DNA of 64,000 nt from Bradyrhizobium sp. OK095 (GCF_900109945.1 NZ_FOBX01000013.1:1-64000), one strand, 5' to 3'. Shown: positions 25,465 through 35,346, counted from the stretch's first letter. Notes: generated from the letters alone by a model not told the origin. Numbers and translations are program-made.

Positions 25465-26573
25465 GAGCTAAACTCCTCGGCGAGGCCGGCCAGCGGCAGC
25501 CGCAGCACGCGGCCTGGCCCCTTCGCGATCAGGACGAGATCGCCGCCCATCTCGATCGCCGCAACAACGCCGTGATTGACGCCGTCGACCCGGCTGTGCA
25601 GCGAATAAAGCGGTTGGCCTTCGGCGTTGAGGCGAATGACGATGCCGTAGGAGCGCGGCGGCGCCCACGGCTTGATGACGCCCATGGTCTTGATGTGCGC
25701 GCCCTGCATCGGTTCCTTGAAGGAGAGGCCCGAGCGCAGGCGCGGCGCGACCCAGTAGGCGGGATCGATCTCGGCCATCATGCGCCGCCGGTAGGCCGGC
25801 TCACGCAGCACGAACTCGATGAGCTGGGTGCGCGCGGTGAAGGCGGTGAGCCAGTAGCCGCCTCCCGAGGCCTTCGATAGTCGCGACGGATAGACGGGCA
25901 GGTGAGCGAGTACGGTGCGCGGCGCTGAACCCGGTGTAACGAGCACGAGACGGTGGCGCCAGCTCTCGCTGACCAGCACACCATTGCCATGCGCGCAGGC
26001 GCCGAAGGCATGGCCGAGCCCTTGCGCCAGCACAGTGATTTTTTTGCTGGCGGGGTCCAGCTTGAACACGCGACCGGTCCGGTTCAGCTCCATCAGATCG
26101 CGCGCCCAGTCGTCGACGCCGCATGTCGCCGAGCCGTCCGTCGCGATGACCGTGTTGTCGTCCGCGGGCGCCAACGCGTTGACCGCACTGAAGGCGGCAT
26201 CGGCGAATGTCACGCTCGGCTGTTCGGCCGAAGGGCTTGCGTAGAGATGAACCTCGCGTCCTCCGAGCGCGACCGCAAGGCCGCCGCCTGGGAGGGCGCA
26301 CAGCGCCGAGATCGGCCGCTCGAAGCTGCGGACTTCCGATGCCGTGCCGCCATCCAGCCTAATCAGTCGCTGACCATCCGCAATGAAAAGGTTGCGTCCA
26401 TCGGTGGCGAGATCCTCCGGCGACTCGCAAATGAGCAACGTCTCGGCTGATTCCAGCTTCTGGTTTGGCCTCAATGCGCCGTCAAAGGACGGCACGGTGA
26501 TGGTGGCGTCGCCGCGCCCGAGAAAGCGGTTGGCGAACTCCCTGACGGCGGCGATCACGATTGCTTCCCCCAC
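25461..26573 (-). CDS. SMP-30/gluconolactonase-like beta-propeller protein
   Basis: 370 residues of repeating beta-propeller blades (SPEDLATDGRNLFIADGQRLIRLDGG, HAFGACAHGNGVLVSESWRHRLVLV, VNHGVVAAIEMGGDLVLIAKGPGRVLRLPL), related to SMP-30/strictosidine-synthase-like lactonases. No signal peptide, so cytoplasmic unless carried otherwise. It sits between a permease-propeller fusion (19-nt overlap) and the ATPase of a sugar importer, which suggests it hydrolyses a lactone of the imported sugar or senses it. The metal ligands cannot be assigned with confidence by eye. Confidence 0.78.
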   Translation of the reverse strand: MGEAIVIAAVREFANRFLGRGDATITVPSFDGALRPNQKLESAETLLICESPEDLATDGRNLFIADGQRLIRLDGGTASEVRSFERPISALCALPGGGLAVALGGREVHLYASPSAEQPSVTFADAAFSAVNALAPADDNTVIATDGSATCGVDDWARDLMELNRTGRVFKLDPASKKITVLAQGLGHAFGACAHGNGVLVSESWRHRLVLVTPGSAPRTVLAHLPVYPSRLSKASGGGYWLTAFTARTQLIEFVLREPAYRRRMMAEIDPAYWVAPRLRSGLSFKEPMQGAHIKTMGVIKPWAPPRSYGIVIRLNAEGQPLYSLHSRVDGVNHGVVAAIEMGGDLVLIAKGPGRVLRLPLAGLAEEFSS

Positions 26574-28678
26574 CGGTTGTCATACTGGACGAAGTTCGGA
26601 TCGGCATTGTCGAGCTTGTAGCGGCCGATCCGGTTGTTGAGGATGCCCCCGAGATAGAGATAGCCGCGGTGCTCGCGCATCGAGGTGATCATCGGATGGT
26701 TTTCGCCGCGCAGGTCCCAGAACGATTCGACGATTTTGCCCTGTTCGTTGAACTTGACCACGCAGCCGGTGTTGATGTTGGGGAATAGCCATTCGTCCAC
26801 CGGCACGCGCTTGGCCATGCGACGGCGGAAGCCTGGCATCTTCCAGGCGAGGTCGAGCGAGGGGCTGCGCATGCCGACCAGCGCCAGCCAGTAATTGCCA
26901 TCGGAGGCGAGGTTGATATTATCAGGGTAGCCCGGCAGATTATCCATCACCACCTCGACCGCACCCTTCTTGGGCCCAGCGAACCAGTAACGTTTGATCG
27001 AGCAGCCAAACGTCTCGGCGAACAGGATCGACTGACCGTCGCTGGCGACGCAGATGCCGTTCGGGAATTTGAGGCCGCGCAGCTCCGTGCGCGTGGCGCC
27101 GGTCTTGGTGTCGTAGGAGATGATGCGGCCGTTGCCGCGCGCCTCCAAGCCGTCGACCGGCCACTCGTCCATCTCATAACGCACGGTCGCTTCCGAGAAG
27201 AAGATCAGGCCGTCGTCGGTGATGTCGAGATCGTCGGCCAGCCGCAGGCGGCTATCGTCGTTGACCGATCGCATGCTGCGGTTGGTTTCGTCAGTGGCTT
27301 TTTCGACCGTGCCGTCAGGCGTGATGCGGTAAAGCCCCATGCCGCCGATGCAGACATAGAGATTGTCTGCGCGGTCGAAAGCCATGCCGAGCGGCTGGCC
27401 GCCGATATGGGCGAACACCTCCATCTTCTGATAGTCGGGGGCGAGGAAGCGGATGATGTCGCCGTGGCGGGAGCCCGCATAAAGATTGTCGTGGCGATCG
27501 AGGATGACGTCTTCCGGCGCCTCGATGCGGCCGAGGCCGATCGACTCGACGTTACGCAGCTTGTCGTTCTGCTCGAACGGGCCGCCTTGTCCGATCTCGG
27601 TGGAGGGTGGCGGCGGCAGGGAATGGTAGGTCGGCGCGACATAGACCTTGCTGATGATGCGGGTTCGGTTCTTCTGCCAGCGGATATCGACCATCGCGGC
27701 GACGAGGAGGATGCCGGCCAGCGCCATCCGATTGACGCCACCGCGCGCGTTCATGGTGGTCAGGCCATTGGTGATCAGGAGCACGATCAGCACCCCGACC
27801 GCCGATTTGGCGACCGAGCCCTTGCCGCCGCCGAGCGTGATGCCGCCGAGCACCGTCGCGGTCAGCACGATCACTTCGAGTCCGACGCCGATGTCGCCGC
27901 CGACGGTTCCGAGCCGGGAGGCGAAGAACAGCGCGCCGATGCTGGTCAGTACGCCGCTTGCGACGTAGCAGAGCGCGATCGTGCGACGAACGGGGATGCC
28001 GGAATTGTAAGCCGAGCGGCGCGAGCCGCCGATCGCGGTGATATGCCAGCCCGGACGCAAGCGCGTCAGGAAGATATGGCCGAAGATGGCGATGACGATA
28101 TAGACCAGCGCCACGGTTGGAACGCCAAAGACAGAGCCGGCGCCGATGAAATCCCAGGACGGGATGTCCGGGAAGGCCGACGCGATCGCGTTGGAATAGC
28201 GCTGGATCAGGAGATCGTAGGCCGAGCGGTAGATGATCAGGGTGATCAGCGTGGTGATGAAGGCGCGCAGCCGCAGATATCCGATCAGCACGCCGTTGAC
28301 GGCGCCGAGCAGCGCGCCGCAGAGCAGCGTCACGGCCACCACCGCCGGCACCGGCCAGCCCAGCACGTCCAGGCAATAGAGCGCACAGAAGTCAGTGAGC
28401 GCGAAGATCGAGCCGACGGACAGATCGATGCCGCCGACGATGACCACCAGTGCCAGCCCGAGCGCGATGAAGCCGATCTCTCCGGCCTGTCGCGCGGTGT
28501 CGGCGAGGCTCGCCGGCGACAGGAAGTTGTCGATGGATCGGCTGAGCGCGAGACCGATGATCAGGAGAAGGATCACCGGGATGGCCGTCTCGGTCCATCG
28601 CTTGGACAGGATTTCACCGAGGAGATGGTCGGGCCAGTAGCGGTAACGCAGGCTCGTCAGAGTATCGCGCATCGGCAT
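26555..28678 (-). CDS. ABC sugar permease fused to an SMP-30-like propeller
   Basis: 707 residues from the ATG at 28678; a longer frame would overlap the binding-protein gene and is unlikely. Residues about 25-330 are a CUT2 permease (RbsC type) with around nine or ten helices and GGIDLSVGSI and LGGITLGGGKGSV motifs. After a proline-rich linker (SLPPPPST) a beta-propeller of about 340 residues begins at GRIEAPEDVILDRHDNLYAGSRHG. It includes ADDLDITDDGLIFFSEA and the LKFPNGICVASDG/PGYPDNINLASDGNYWLAL blades of the SMP-30/strictosidine synthase group. The frame is continuous with no slippery tract, so the fusion looks genuine. By membrane topology the propeller would lie in the cytoplasm. Confidence 0.88.
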   Translation of the reverse strand: MPMRDTLTSLRYRYWPDHLLGEILSKRWTETAIPVILLLIIGLALSRSIDNFLSPASLADTARQAGEIGFIALGLALVVIVGGIDLSVGSIFALTDFCALYCLDVLGWPVPAVVAVTLLCGALLGAVNGVLIGYLRLRAFITTLITLIIYRSAYDLLIQRYSNAIASAFPDIPSWDFIGAGSVFGVPTVALVYIVIAIFGHIFLTRLRPGWHITAIGGSRRSAYNSGIPVRRTIALCYVASGVLTSIGALFFASRLGTVGGDIGVGLEVIVLTATVLGGITLGGGKGSVAKSAVGVLIVLLITNGLTTMNARGGVNRMALAGILLVAAMVDIRWQKNRTRIISKVYVAPTYHSLPPPPSTEIGQGGPFEQNDKLRNVESIGLGRIEAPEDVILDRHDNLYAGSRHGDIIRFLAPDYQKMEVFAHIGGQPLGMAFDRADNLYVCIGGMGLYRITPDGTVEKATDETNRSMRSVNDDSRLRLADDLDITDDGLIFFSEATVRYEMDEWPVDGLEARGNGRIISYDTKTGATRTELRGLKFPNGICVASDGQSILFAETFGCSIKRYWFAGPKKGAVEVVMDNLPGYPDNINLASDGNYWLALVGMRSPSLDLAWKMPGFRRRMAKRVPVDEWLFPNINTGCVVKFNEQGKIVESFWDLRGENHPMITSMREHRGYLYLGGILNNRIGRYKLDNADPNFVQYDNRWGKQS

Positions 28679-28755
28679 TCCAGGACCTTGCAAGTTTCGG
28701 GACGGCGTCCCGGGCGTGAAGCGGCCCGGGACGTCTGAGTCTTGCGGTGTGAGAG

Positions 28756-29772
28756 CTATTTCTTGAGGTCGCTGAGATTCCAGCATGCAGTCTGGCTATC
28801 GGCATTTTCCTTGGTGATCGGAATCAGCGTCGTGTATTCCGAGCCCTTGATCGAGCCGGGCTTGGCGCCCGAGGACAGTAGCCATTTGATCGTGCCCGCC
28901 ATCTGTGCGGCTTGCGTCGGCACGTCGTAGCTCATGTTGAGATCGAACGCGCCTGACTTGACCAGCTCGCATGCGCCCTTGCGTTCGCCGCCGCCGGAGG
29001 TTGCCAAGAACACCTTGCCGGTGAGGCCGGCTTCCTTGACGGCCGCCGCTGTGCCGATGTCCATGCCGTCCCAGAAGCCGACGATGCCGCAGAGATCGGG
29101 GTTCTGCTTCAGCACCGTCTGCGTGATTGCCTTGGCCTTGGCGGCGTCCCAGTCGGCGGCCTGGCTCGACACCACCTTGACTTCAGGATGCTTGGCGAGA
29201 ACGTTCTCGACGCCCTTGAGCGTATAGGCACTGGCGGCTGCCGAAAGCGCGCCTTGCACGATTGCGATCTTGTTCGACTTGCCCTCGCAAGCCTTCACCA
29301 CGGCTTCGGTCTGGCGTTCGCCGATCTCGACCCAATTGGCGCCGACGAAGGCGGAGCTGCGATAGGCGGAGCCCATGTTGATCTGGATGACGTAGATGCC
29401 TTCGTTCTCGGCGCGCTGCAGCAGTTTTGCGTAAGTCTGCACATCAGGATTGTGAACCACCATGACCGCCGGCTTCTCGGAAATCAGCGAGGTCACGGCC
29501 TGCGCGCCGGCATTGGTGTTCCAGTTGGCATCGCGGATCACGAACTTGACGCCGAACGGCTCCAGCTCCTTCTTCAGGCCGGCATACCAACCCTCGGTGA
29601 GGTCGAAGTTCATCGCGACCGGAACGTAGGCCACGGTCTTGCCGGCCAGGGCTTCCTTGAACGGCTTCTGGAACGGCTCGTCCAAGCCCTGCTGGGCCAG
29701 CGCCGGTGCGGTCATTGCCGCGAGACCCAGTGCGGCAACGATTGCCTTTGTCGGGCTGCTGAAGTGCTTCAT
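28756..29772 (-). CDS. Periplasmic sugar-binding protein of the ABC importer
   Basis: 338 residues from the ATG at 29772, which has AAGGAGGAA directly upstream. Signal peptide to about residue 25 (ALGLAAMTAPALAQ). The mature protein has the type I periplasmic binding fold of ribose/galactose-like solute receptors: VAYVPVAMNFDLTEGWYAGLKKELEPFGV, SLISEKPAVMVVHNPD, CGIVGFWDGMDIGTAAAVKEAGL. It delivers the substrate, probably a pentose or related sugar acid, to the two permeases encoded on either side. It comes second in the operon, after the 325-residue permease. Confidence 0.92.
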   Translation of the reverse strand: MKHFSSPTKAIVAALGLAAMTAPALAQQGLDEPFQKPFKEALAGKTVAYVPVAMNFDLTEGWYAGLKKELEPFGVKFVIRDANWNTNAGAQAVTSLISEKPAVMVVHNPDVQTYAKLLQRAENEGIYVIQINMGSAYRSSAFVGANWVEIGERQTEAVVKACEGKSNKIAIVQGALSAAASAYTLKGVENVLAKHPEVKVVSSQAADWDAAKAKAITQTVLKQNPDLCGIVGFWDGMDIGTAAAVKEAGLTGKVFLATSGGGERKGACELVKSGAFDLNMSYDVPTQAAQMAGTIKWLLSSGAKPGSIKGSEYTTLIPITKENADSQTACWNLSDLKK

Positions 29773-29812
29773 GGCTTCCTCCTTGGTTATGGTTGTCGTT
29801 GTTATCGGTGGT

Positions 29813-30784
29813 TCAGATGTCGCCCTGTTGTGCCGTTTCTTCATTGCGCGGATTCAGGAAGGAGTCGGTGATGACGGCGAGCAGCAGCACCACGCCCTTG
29901 ATGAGATTTTGCCCCGCGTAGGAGATGTCCATGATGGTCATGCCGTTGAGCATCGTGCCGATCACGAGCGTCCCGATGACGACGTTCAGCACCCCGCCGC
30001 GTCCGCCTGACAGGCCGATGCCGCCGAGCACGACTACCAGGATGACGTCGTAGATGAGCGTCGAGTTGAAGATGCGGGTCGGCATCGAATTGACGGACGC
30101 GGCCAGCACGAGGCCGGCAAAGCAGCCGATCAGGGCTGTGATGACGTATTGGAGGACGATGATCGGACGGGAGGGAATGCCGGTGACCCGCGCGGCGAAA
30201 GGATTGTCGCCGATCGCATAGATGTAGGCACCCCATCGGGTCTGGCGCAGCAGGAACGCGACCACAACGCAGGCGATCGCGAACATCACGATCGACGTGG
30301 GGATACCGAGGATCGTTCCCTGTCCGAGCTTCTCGAAGCCGTCCATACCGGGGCTCCACTGCACGACGTCGAGCTGAAACAATGCGGTCTGCCCGAGACC
30401 GGCAAGGAGAAGCCCGGTTGCGAGCGTCGCAAATAGCGAGGGGACTTCCGCATAGGCGATCAGCCAGCCATTGACGAGGCCGAAGGCAATCGTGAGGAGC
30501 ACGGCGGTCAGCAGCGAAGCCGGCAGCGAGTGACCGTTCTGCACCATCTGCAAGACCAGCCCCGGAGGTACCGCAAGCGCTGCGATCAGCGAGATGTCGA
30601 TGCCGCGCCCGATCACGACGATCGCCATGGCCAAGCCGAGAATGCCGAGCACTGCTACGTTCTGGAGCAGCGTCAGCATGTTGTCGGTCGTCAGAAAGCC
30701 ACGCAGGAAGATCGAAAACACCAGGAACAGCCCGGCAAAGACGACGAAGACGATCTCCTGTTGGCTAAATCGGAAATGCTTCAT
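29813..30784 (-). CDS. Sugar ABC transporter permease (RbsC type)
   Basis: 323 residues from the ATG at 30784 (AGGAAGG about 9 nt upstream; a GTG two codons earlier is possible). About nine membrane helices with the CUT2 permease motifs GRGIDISLIAALAV, IGDNPFAARVTGI and the loop VVLGGIGLSGGRGGVLNVVIGTLVIG. It is the first gene of the operon and pairs with the fused permease, so the channel is probably a heterodimer. The 40-nt gap to the binding-protein gene holds the strong ribosome site of the latter. Confidence 0.93.
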   Translation of the reverse strand: MKHFRFSQQEIVFVVFAGLFLVFSIFLRGFLTTDNMLTLLQNVAVLGILGLAMAIVVIGRGIDISLIAALAVPPGLVLQMVQNGHSLPASLLTAVLLTIAFGLVNGWLIAYAEVPSLFATLATGLLLAGLGQTALFQLDVVQWSPGMDGFEKLGQGTILGIPTSIVMFAIACVVVAFLLRQTRWGAYIYAIGDNPFAARVTGIPSRPIIVLQYVITALIGCFAGLVLAASVNSMPTRIFNSTLIYDVILVVVLGGIGLSGGRGGVLNVVIGTLVIGTMLNGMTIMDISYAGQNLIKGVVLLLAVITDSFLNPRNEETAQQGDI

Positions 30785-31293
30785 TCGCACGATCCTTCCT
30801 GCGGGCTATCGATTCGCCATCTGTCGTGGCGTTGAAAGAGCTTGGGAGAGTGTCTTGAGCAACTCGGTCGACGCTGCCGCAACCTCGCCGAGCCGGCGCA
30901 GTGCGGGGGCACCCTGCTTATTGCAGAGCCTGAGAGAGGCGCTTGCGATTCGTCGGAGACTTGCGACGGCGTGGGGCTGCCTCTGTACGCCGATGGGGGC
31001 GCGATAGCGTTCGAGGCTGCGCGTGCACAGCGCTTCCGTCGGGAACGCATTGGTCCAGAGTCGTCGGCGCGCGAGATTCACGCTGCCTCCCCAAATTTCT
31101 TCCCAGACCCCTTGGCGTTGCCAATTGGTCCAGGCGTGGGCTTCTCGCCCTTGTCGTCATTCCTAGCGCAGAGAGAGGGCATCGGAAAAGGGGCGAAATG
31201 GATTTTCCGGGAATGCGCTCGCTCGCATTTGTGCGTGTGCGCAATGTGCTGGACCTGCCTCGTGATGCGAGGCAAGTCCATGCCGGTGCGAAC
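30785..31293. other. Non-coding gap between two transport units
   Basis: About 509 bp with no supportable gene; long open frames here are shadows in GC-rich DNA and have no family likeness. The right end holds a hairpin (31251-31262 with 31268-31279, one mismatch) placed 14 nt after the stop of the minus-strand binding-protein gene. It is a likely transcript end although no T-run follows. The left end must contain the promoter of the sugar importer operon. Confidence 0.55.
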
Positions 31294-32499
31294 TTACTTC
31301 ACCAGCGGGCAACCGCCGTCTTTCAGCGGCCGAAACGCCTGGTCGGCGGGCACCTCGGCGAGCAGCTTGTAATAGTCCCATGGGGCCTTGGATTCCTCGG
31401 GCTTCTTCACCTGGAACAGGAACATGCTGTGCACCATGCGGCCGTCCTCGCGCAGGATGCCGTTGTCGGTGAAGGCATCCTTCACCGGCAGCTCACGCAT
31501 CTTCGCCATCACCGTCTTGGTGTCCCTGGTGCCGGCAGCCTGCACGGCCTTGAGATAATGCAGCGTCGCGCTGTAGGTCGCGGCCTGGTTCATCGTCGGC
31601 ATCCGCTTGACGCGCTCCTGAAAACGCTTGCCGAAGGCGCGGGTCTTGTCGTTGAGATCCCAGTAATAGGCCTCGGTGATGATCAGCCCCTGCGCGAGCT
31701 TCAGCCCCAGGCTGTGCACGTCGGAGATGAACATCACGATCGCAGCCAGGTTCTGGCCACCGGCAACGATGCCGAACTCGCCGGCCTGCTTGATGGCATT
31801 GATGGTGTCGCCGCCGCCATTGGCAAGCCCGATGATCTTGGCCTTGGAGGCCTGGGCCTGGAGCAGGAAGGACGAGAAGTCGGCCGTATTGAGCGGATGC
31901 TTGACGCTGCCGAGCACCTTGCCGCCGGCCGCCCTCACGACGTCGGAGGTGTCGCGCTCCACCGAATGGCCGAACACGTAGTCGGCGGTGAGGAAAAACC
32001 AGCTGTCGCCGCCGTTCTTGACGATGGCGCTGCCGACGGTGTGAGCGTTGGAATAGGTGTCGTAGGTCCAGTGCGCGGTATAGGGCGAGCAGGACTTTCC
32101 GGTGATGTCGGAGCTCGCCGCATCCGTCACGATCATGATCTTCTCGTACTGCTTCGACAGCTCCATCACCGCGAGCGCGGTGGCCGAGGTCGGCAGGTCG
32201 ATGATCATGTCGACGCCCTCGGTCTCCCACCATTTGCGGGCGATGGTGGAGGCGATGTCGGGCTTGTTGAGCACGTCGGCTGCGACCATGTCGATCGGCT
32301 TGCCGAACATCTGCCCGCCAAAATCCTCGATCGCCATCTTGGTGGCCTCGACATTCCCCTGGCCGCCGATATCGGAATAGACCGAGGAGAAGTCGGAGAG
32401 CACGCCGATCTTGAGCGGGGTCTGCTGGGCGGACGACGGACTGATGGCGAGCGCGGCAAGCAGCCCGGCCGCGGAAGCGGCGTGCTTGATCCGGTACAT
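31294..32499 (-). CDS. Branched-chain amino acid-type ABC substrate-binding protein
   Basis: 401 residues from the ATG at 32499, which has AGGGGGA 9 nt upstream. Signal peptide to about residue 24 (SAAGLLAALAISPSSAQ). The mature part is a LivJ-like receptor: LKIGVLSDFSSVYSDIGGQGNVEATKMAIEDFGG, then DLPTSATALAV and FLTADYVFGHSVERD. In rhizobia such receptors often bind aromatic or organic acids rather than amino acids. No permease or ATPase gene is adjacent, so it is an orphan receptor. It is divergent from an acyl-CoA synthetase gene, which hints that its ligand is an acid later joined to CoA. Confidence 0.88.
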   Translation of the reverse strand: MYRIKHAASAAGLLAALAISPSSAQQTPLKIGVLSDFSSVYSDIGGQGNVEATKMAIEDFGGQMFGKPIDMVAADVLNKPDIASTIARKWWETEGVDMIIDLPTSATALAVMELSKQYEKIMIVTDAASSDITGKSCSPYTAHWTYDTYSNAHTVGSAIVKNGGDSWFFLTADYVFGHSVERDTSDVVRAAGGKVLGSVKHPLNTADFSSFLLQAQASKAKIIGLANGGGDTINAIKQAGEFGIVAGGQNLAAIVMFISDVHSLGLKLAQGLIITEAYYWDLNDKTRAFGKRFQERVKRMPTMNQAATYSATLHYLKAVQAAGTRDTKTVMAKMRELPVKDAFTDNGILREDGRMVHSMFLFQVKKPEESKAPWDYYKLLAEVPADQAFRPLKDGGCPLVK

Positions 32500-32709
32500 G
32501 GACATTTCCCCCTTTTTTATAATTGGGCCCCAGCCTAGATTTGCCTCTTGAGGGCGTCAATTCTTGCGTGACGGCGCCATGCCTTCTGCTGATTTGACGC
32601 GGCAGATTGCGCCGACTACGCTTTACGCAAACTCGAATGCGCAAGAGCGATAGCCTGACGAGCGTCCAGGATCGTCCTCACGCAGATTGCAAATTCCCGG
32701 GGGACGGAA

Positions 32710-34323
32710 ATGTCGAGCGAAACTGCAGCCACCATCTCGAAAGCGCGCGAGCATTCGATCGGCGATATCCTGCGCCGATCCGCGGGCCGTGAGCCGAACA
32801 AGCTCGCGGTGAGCTGCGGTAATGTCAGCTGGACGTTTGCCGAGATGGACGCCATCTGCAACCGGCTCGGCCGCGGCCTGCTCGGTCTCGGCGTCAAGAA
32901 GGGTGACCGTTTTGCGGTACTCTCCCGCAACTCGCATGCTTTCGCCGCACTGCGCTTCGCGCTGGCGCGGATCGGCGCGGTGCTGGTGCCGATCAACTTC
33001 ATGCTCAATCCGGACGAGATCAATTTCATCCTGAAGAGTTCTGGCGCAAAGCTGCTCGCGACGGGGCCGGATTTCGTCGAACCCGCGCGCGCGGCGAGCG
33101 CCAGGGATTGTGCGGTCGAGAAGATGATCTGGCTGCCGGGCGAGGAACCCGCCACGGCGCCCGCGGGCCTCACCACTTTCGACGACCTCCTGCATGCCGA
33201 CGGCTCGTACCTGGAGGCGTCCGTCGACAGTCGCGACCTCGCGCAGATCGTCTACACCAGCGGCACGGAATCGCTGCCGAAGGGCGCGATGCTGACCCAT
33301 GAGGCCGTGATGTGGCAGTATGTCAGCTGCATCATCGACGGCGGCATGAGCGTGGATGACAAATTCATGCACGCGCTGCCGCTCTATCACTGCGCCCAAC
33401 TCGATGTTTTCCTGGGGCCGCAAATCTATCTCGGTGCCTCCGGCGTGATCACGGGCAAGCCGACCGCCGACAACGTCCTGGCGCTGATCCAGGCCCACAA
33501 GATCACCTCCTTCTTCGCGCCGCCGACGATCTGGATCGCGATGCTGCGCTCGCCGAATTTCGACAAGACCGATCTGTCGACGCTTCAGAAGGGCTATTAC
33601 GGCGCCTCGATCATGCCGGTGGAGGTCCTGCTCGAACTGCAGCGCCGTTTGCCGAACGTCAAGTTCTGGAACTTCTACGGCCAGACCGAGATCGCGCCGC
33701 TCGCGACGGTGCTGCGCCCGGAGGACCAGCTGCGCAAGGCTGGCTCGGCCGGCAAGCCCGTGGTCAATGTCGAGACGCGCGTGGTCAACACGGCGATGGA
33801 GGATGTGAAGGTCGGCGAAGTTGGCGAGATCGTGCACCGCTCGCCGCATCTGCTCTCCGGCTATTACAACGATCCCGTGAAGACTGCGGCGGCGTTTACC
33901 GGCGGCTGGTTTCACTCCGGCGATCTCGCCACCGTCGATGACGAGGGCCACATCACCGTGGTCGATCGCGTCAAGGACATGATCAAGACCGGCGGCGAGA
34001 ATGTCGCCAGCCGCGAGGTCGAGGAGATGGTCTATCGCATCCCGGCGGTTTCAGAAGTTGCCGTCGTCGGCCTGCCCGATCCGCGTTGGATCGAGGCGGT
34101 GACCGCGATCGTCGTGGTCAAGACCGGGGAAAAGCTCGACGAAGAATCCGTCATCAAGCACTGCGCCGGCCAGATGGCGCATTTCAAGGTGCCCAAGCGC
34201 GTCATCTTCGTCGACAGCCTGCCGAAGAACCCGAGCGGAAAACTGCTCAAGCGCGAGCTGCGCCAGCGCTTCGTCGGGGCTGATACCCTCGACAAGGCGA
34301 TCCAGAAGAATTTTGGCACCTGA
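32710..34323 (+). CDS. Acyl-CoA synthetase (AMP-forming)
   Basis: 537 residues, complete ANL-superfamily enzyme that activates a carboxylic acid with ATP and CoA. P-loop YTSGTESLPKGAMLTH (about 181-196), NFYGQTEIAPL, the hinge region GDLATVDDEGHITVVDRVKDMIKTGGENVAS and the C-terminal lysine context PKNPSGKLLKREL are all present. The product is a fatty or aromatic acyl-CoA. A GTG-started MDR gene follows 15 nt later and an MBL-fold gene after that, all on the same strand. Acid specificity cannot be read from sequence. Confidence 0.9.
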   Translation: MSSETAATISKAREHSIGDILRRSAGREPNKLAVSCGNVSWTFAEMDAICNRLGRGLLGLGVKKGDRFAVLSRNSHAFAALRFALARIGAVLVPINFMLNPDEINFILKSSGAKLLATGPDFVEPARAASARDCAVEKMIWLPGEEPATAPAGLTTFDDLLHADGSYLEASVDSRDLAQIVYTSGTESLPKGAMLTHEAVMWQYVSCIIDGGMSVDDKFMHALPLYHCAQLDVFLGPQIYLGASGVITGKPTADNVLALIQAHKITSFFAPPTIWIAMLRSPNFDKTDLSTLQKGYYGASIMPVEVLLELQRRLPNVKFWNFYGQTEIAPLATVLRPEDQLRKAGSAGKPVVNVETRVVNTAMEDVKVGEVGEIVHRSPHLLSGYYNDPVKTAAAFTGGWFHSGDLATVDDEGHITVVDRVKDMIKTGGENVASREVEEMVYRIPAVSEVAVVGLPDPRWIEAVTAIVVVKTGEKLDEESVIKHCAGQMAHFKVPKRVIFVDSLPKNPSGKLLKRELRQRFVGADTLDKAIQKNFGT

Positions 34324-34338
34324 GGCGGAGCAATCGCC

Positions 34339-35346
34339 GTGAAAGTCTGGCAGGTCGCACGCGACTGGTCGATCGAGGGGATGGAGTTGGCCGATCTGCC
34401 AGAGCCCGCGCCCGGTCCTGGCCAGGTCACGGTGCGGATGCACGCGGCGTCGCTGAATTATCGCGATCTGCTCACGATCCAAGGCAAGGGCGGCGTTTCC
34501 AGATTACCGCTGGTTCCGTTCTCTGATGGCGCGGGCGAGGTGATCGCCGTCGGCGAGGGCATTACCCGTGTCGCGGCCGGTGATCGCGTCTGTCCGATGT
34601 TCTTCCAGTCATGGATCGACGGGAAGGTCTCGGCGACCAGCCGCCGCTACGCGCTCGGCGGTACGCGGCCGGGCGTGTTGCAGGAGGTAATGCTGCTCGA
34701 CGCCGAGGGCGTCAGCCGCATTCCATTGCATCTCTCTTTCCAGGAGGCGGCGACGCTGCCTTGCGCTGGGCTCACTGCATGGCGTGCGTTGTTCGAGGAA
34801 GCCAAGGTGCAGCCCGGCGACACCGTGCTGGTGCAGGGTACCGGCGGCGTGTCGATCTTTGCGCTGCAATTCGCAAAGCTTGCCGGCGCGAGCGTGATCG
34901 TGACGTCGTCGAGCGACGAGAAGCTGGAACGGGCGCGTGCGCTCGGTGCCGACCATACCATCAACTATCGTTCGGTGCCGGAGTGGGGCAAGGCGGCCGC
35001 GGAGTGGACGGGGGGCGGCGTCGATCACGTCGTCGAGGTCGGCGGCAAGGACACCTTTGCGCAATCGCTCGAAGCGGCGCGGGTCGGAGGGACCATTCTG
35101 GTGATCGGCGTGCTCTCAGGCTTCTCGCAGCAGATCGCGATCCCGACCCTGTTTTCCAAGAACCTGCAAATCATCGGATTGTCGGTCGGTAGCCGCCGCA
35201 TGTTCGAGGGGATGGCGGCCGCGGTCGGACGCAACGCAATGAGACCCGTGATCGACCGCGTGTTCGGCTTCGACGCCGTACCCGAGGCCTTGAGGCTGAT
35301 GCAGCACGGTGGCCATTTCGGCAAGATCGTGGTGGAGTTCGGCTGA
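34339..35346 (+). CDS. Zinc-independent MDR family alcohol dehydrogenase/quinone reductase
   Basis: 335 residues, GTG start. GroES-like N-terminal domain (LNYRDLLTIQGKG, FSDGAGEVIAVGEGI) without the cysteine and histidine zinc ligands, and a Rossmann half with VLVQGTGGVSIFALQFAKLAGASVIVTSSSDEK. The sequence is close to the group annotated as NAD(P)-dependent alcohol dehydrogenases of the quinone reductase type. It is translated right after the acyl-CoA synthetase (15-nt gap). Substrate not known. Confidence 0.9.
   Translation: MKVWQVARDWSIEGMELADLPEPAPGPGQVTVRMHAASLNYRDLLTIQGKGGVSRLPLVPFSDGAGEVIAVGEGITRVAAGDRVCPMFFQSWIDGKVSATSRRYALGGTRPGVLQEVMLLDAEGVSRIPLHLSFQEAATLPCAGLTAWRALFEEAKVQPGDTVLVQGTGGVSIFALQFAKLAGASVIVTSSSDEKLERARALGADHTINYRSVPEWGKAAAEWTGGGVDHVVEVGGKDTFAQSLEAARVGGTILVIGVLSGFSQQIAIPTLFSKNLQIIGLSVGSRRMFEGMAAAVGRNAMRPVIDRVFGFDAVPEALRLMQHGGHFGKIVVEFG

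Noticed and set aside
27407..28738. Plus-strand open frame of 443 codons
   Set aside because: Antisense to the permease-propeller fusion with low-complexity Asp/Arg/Ala composition; no motif.
28679..28786. Longer start for the permease-propeller fusion at 28786
   Set aside because: It would overlap the binding-protein gene by about 30 nt and adds a stretch without similarity. The ATG at 28678 starts the conserved part.
30842..31372. Plus-strand open frame of 176 codons in the gap after the sugar importer
   Set aside because: No ribosome site, no family likeness, and its end overlaps the binding-protein gene on the other strand.
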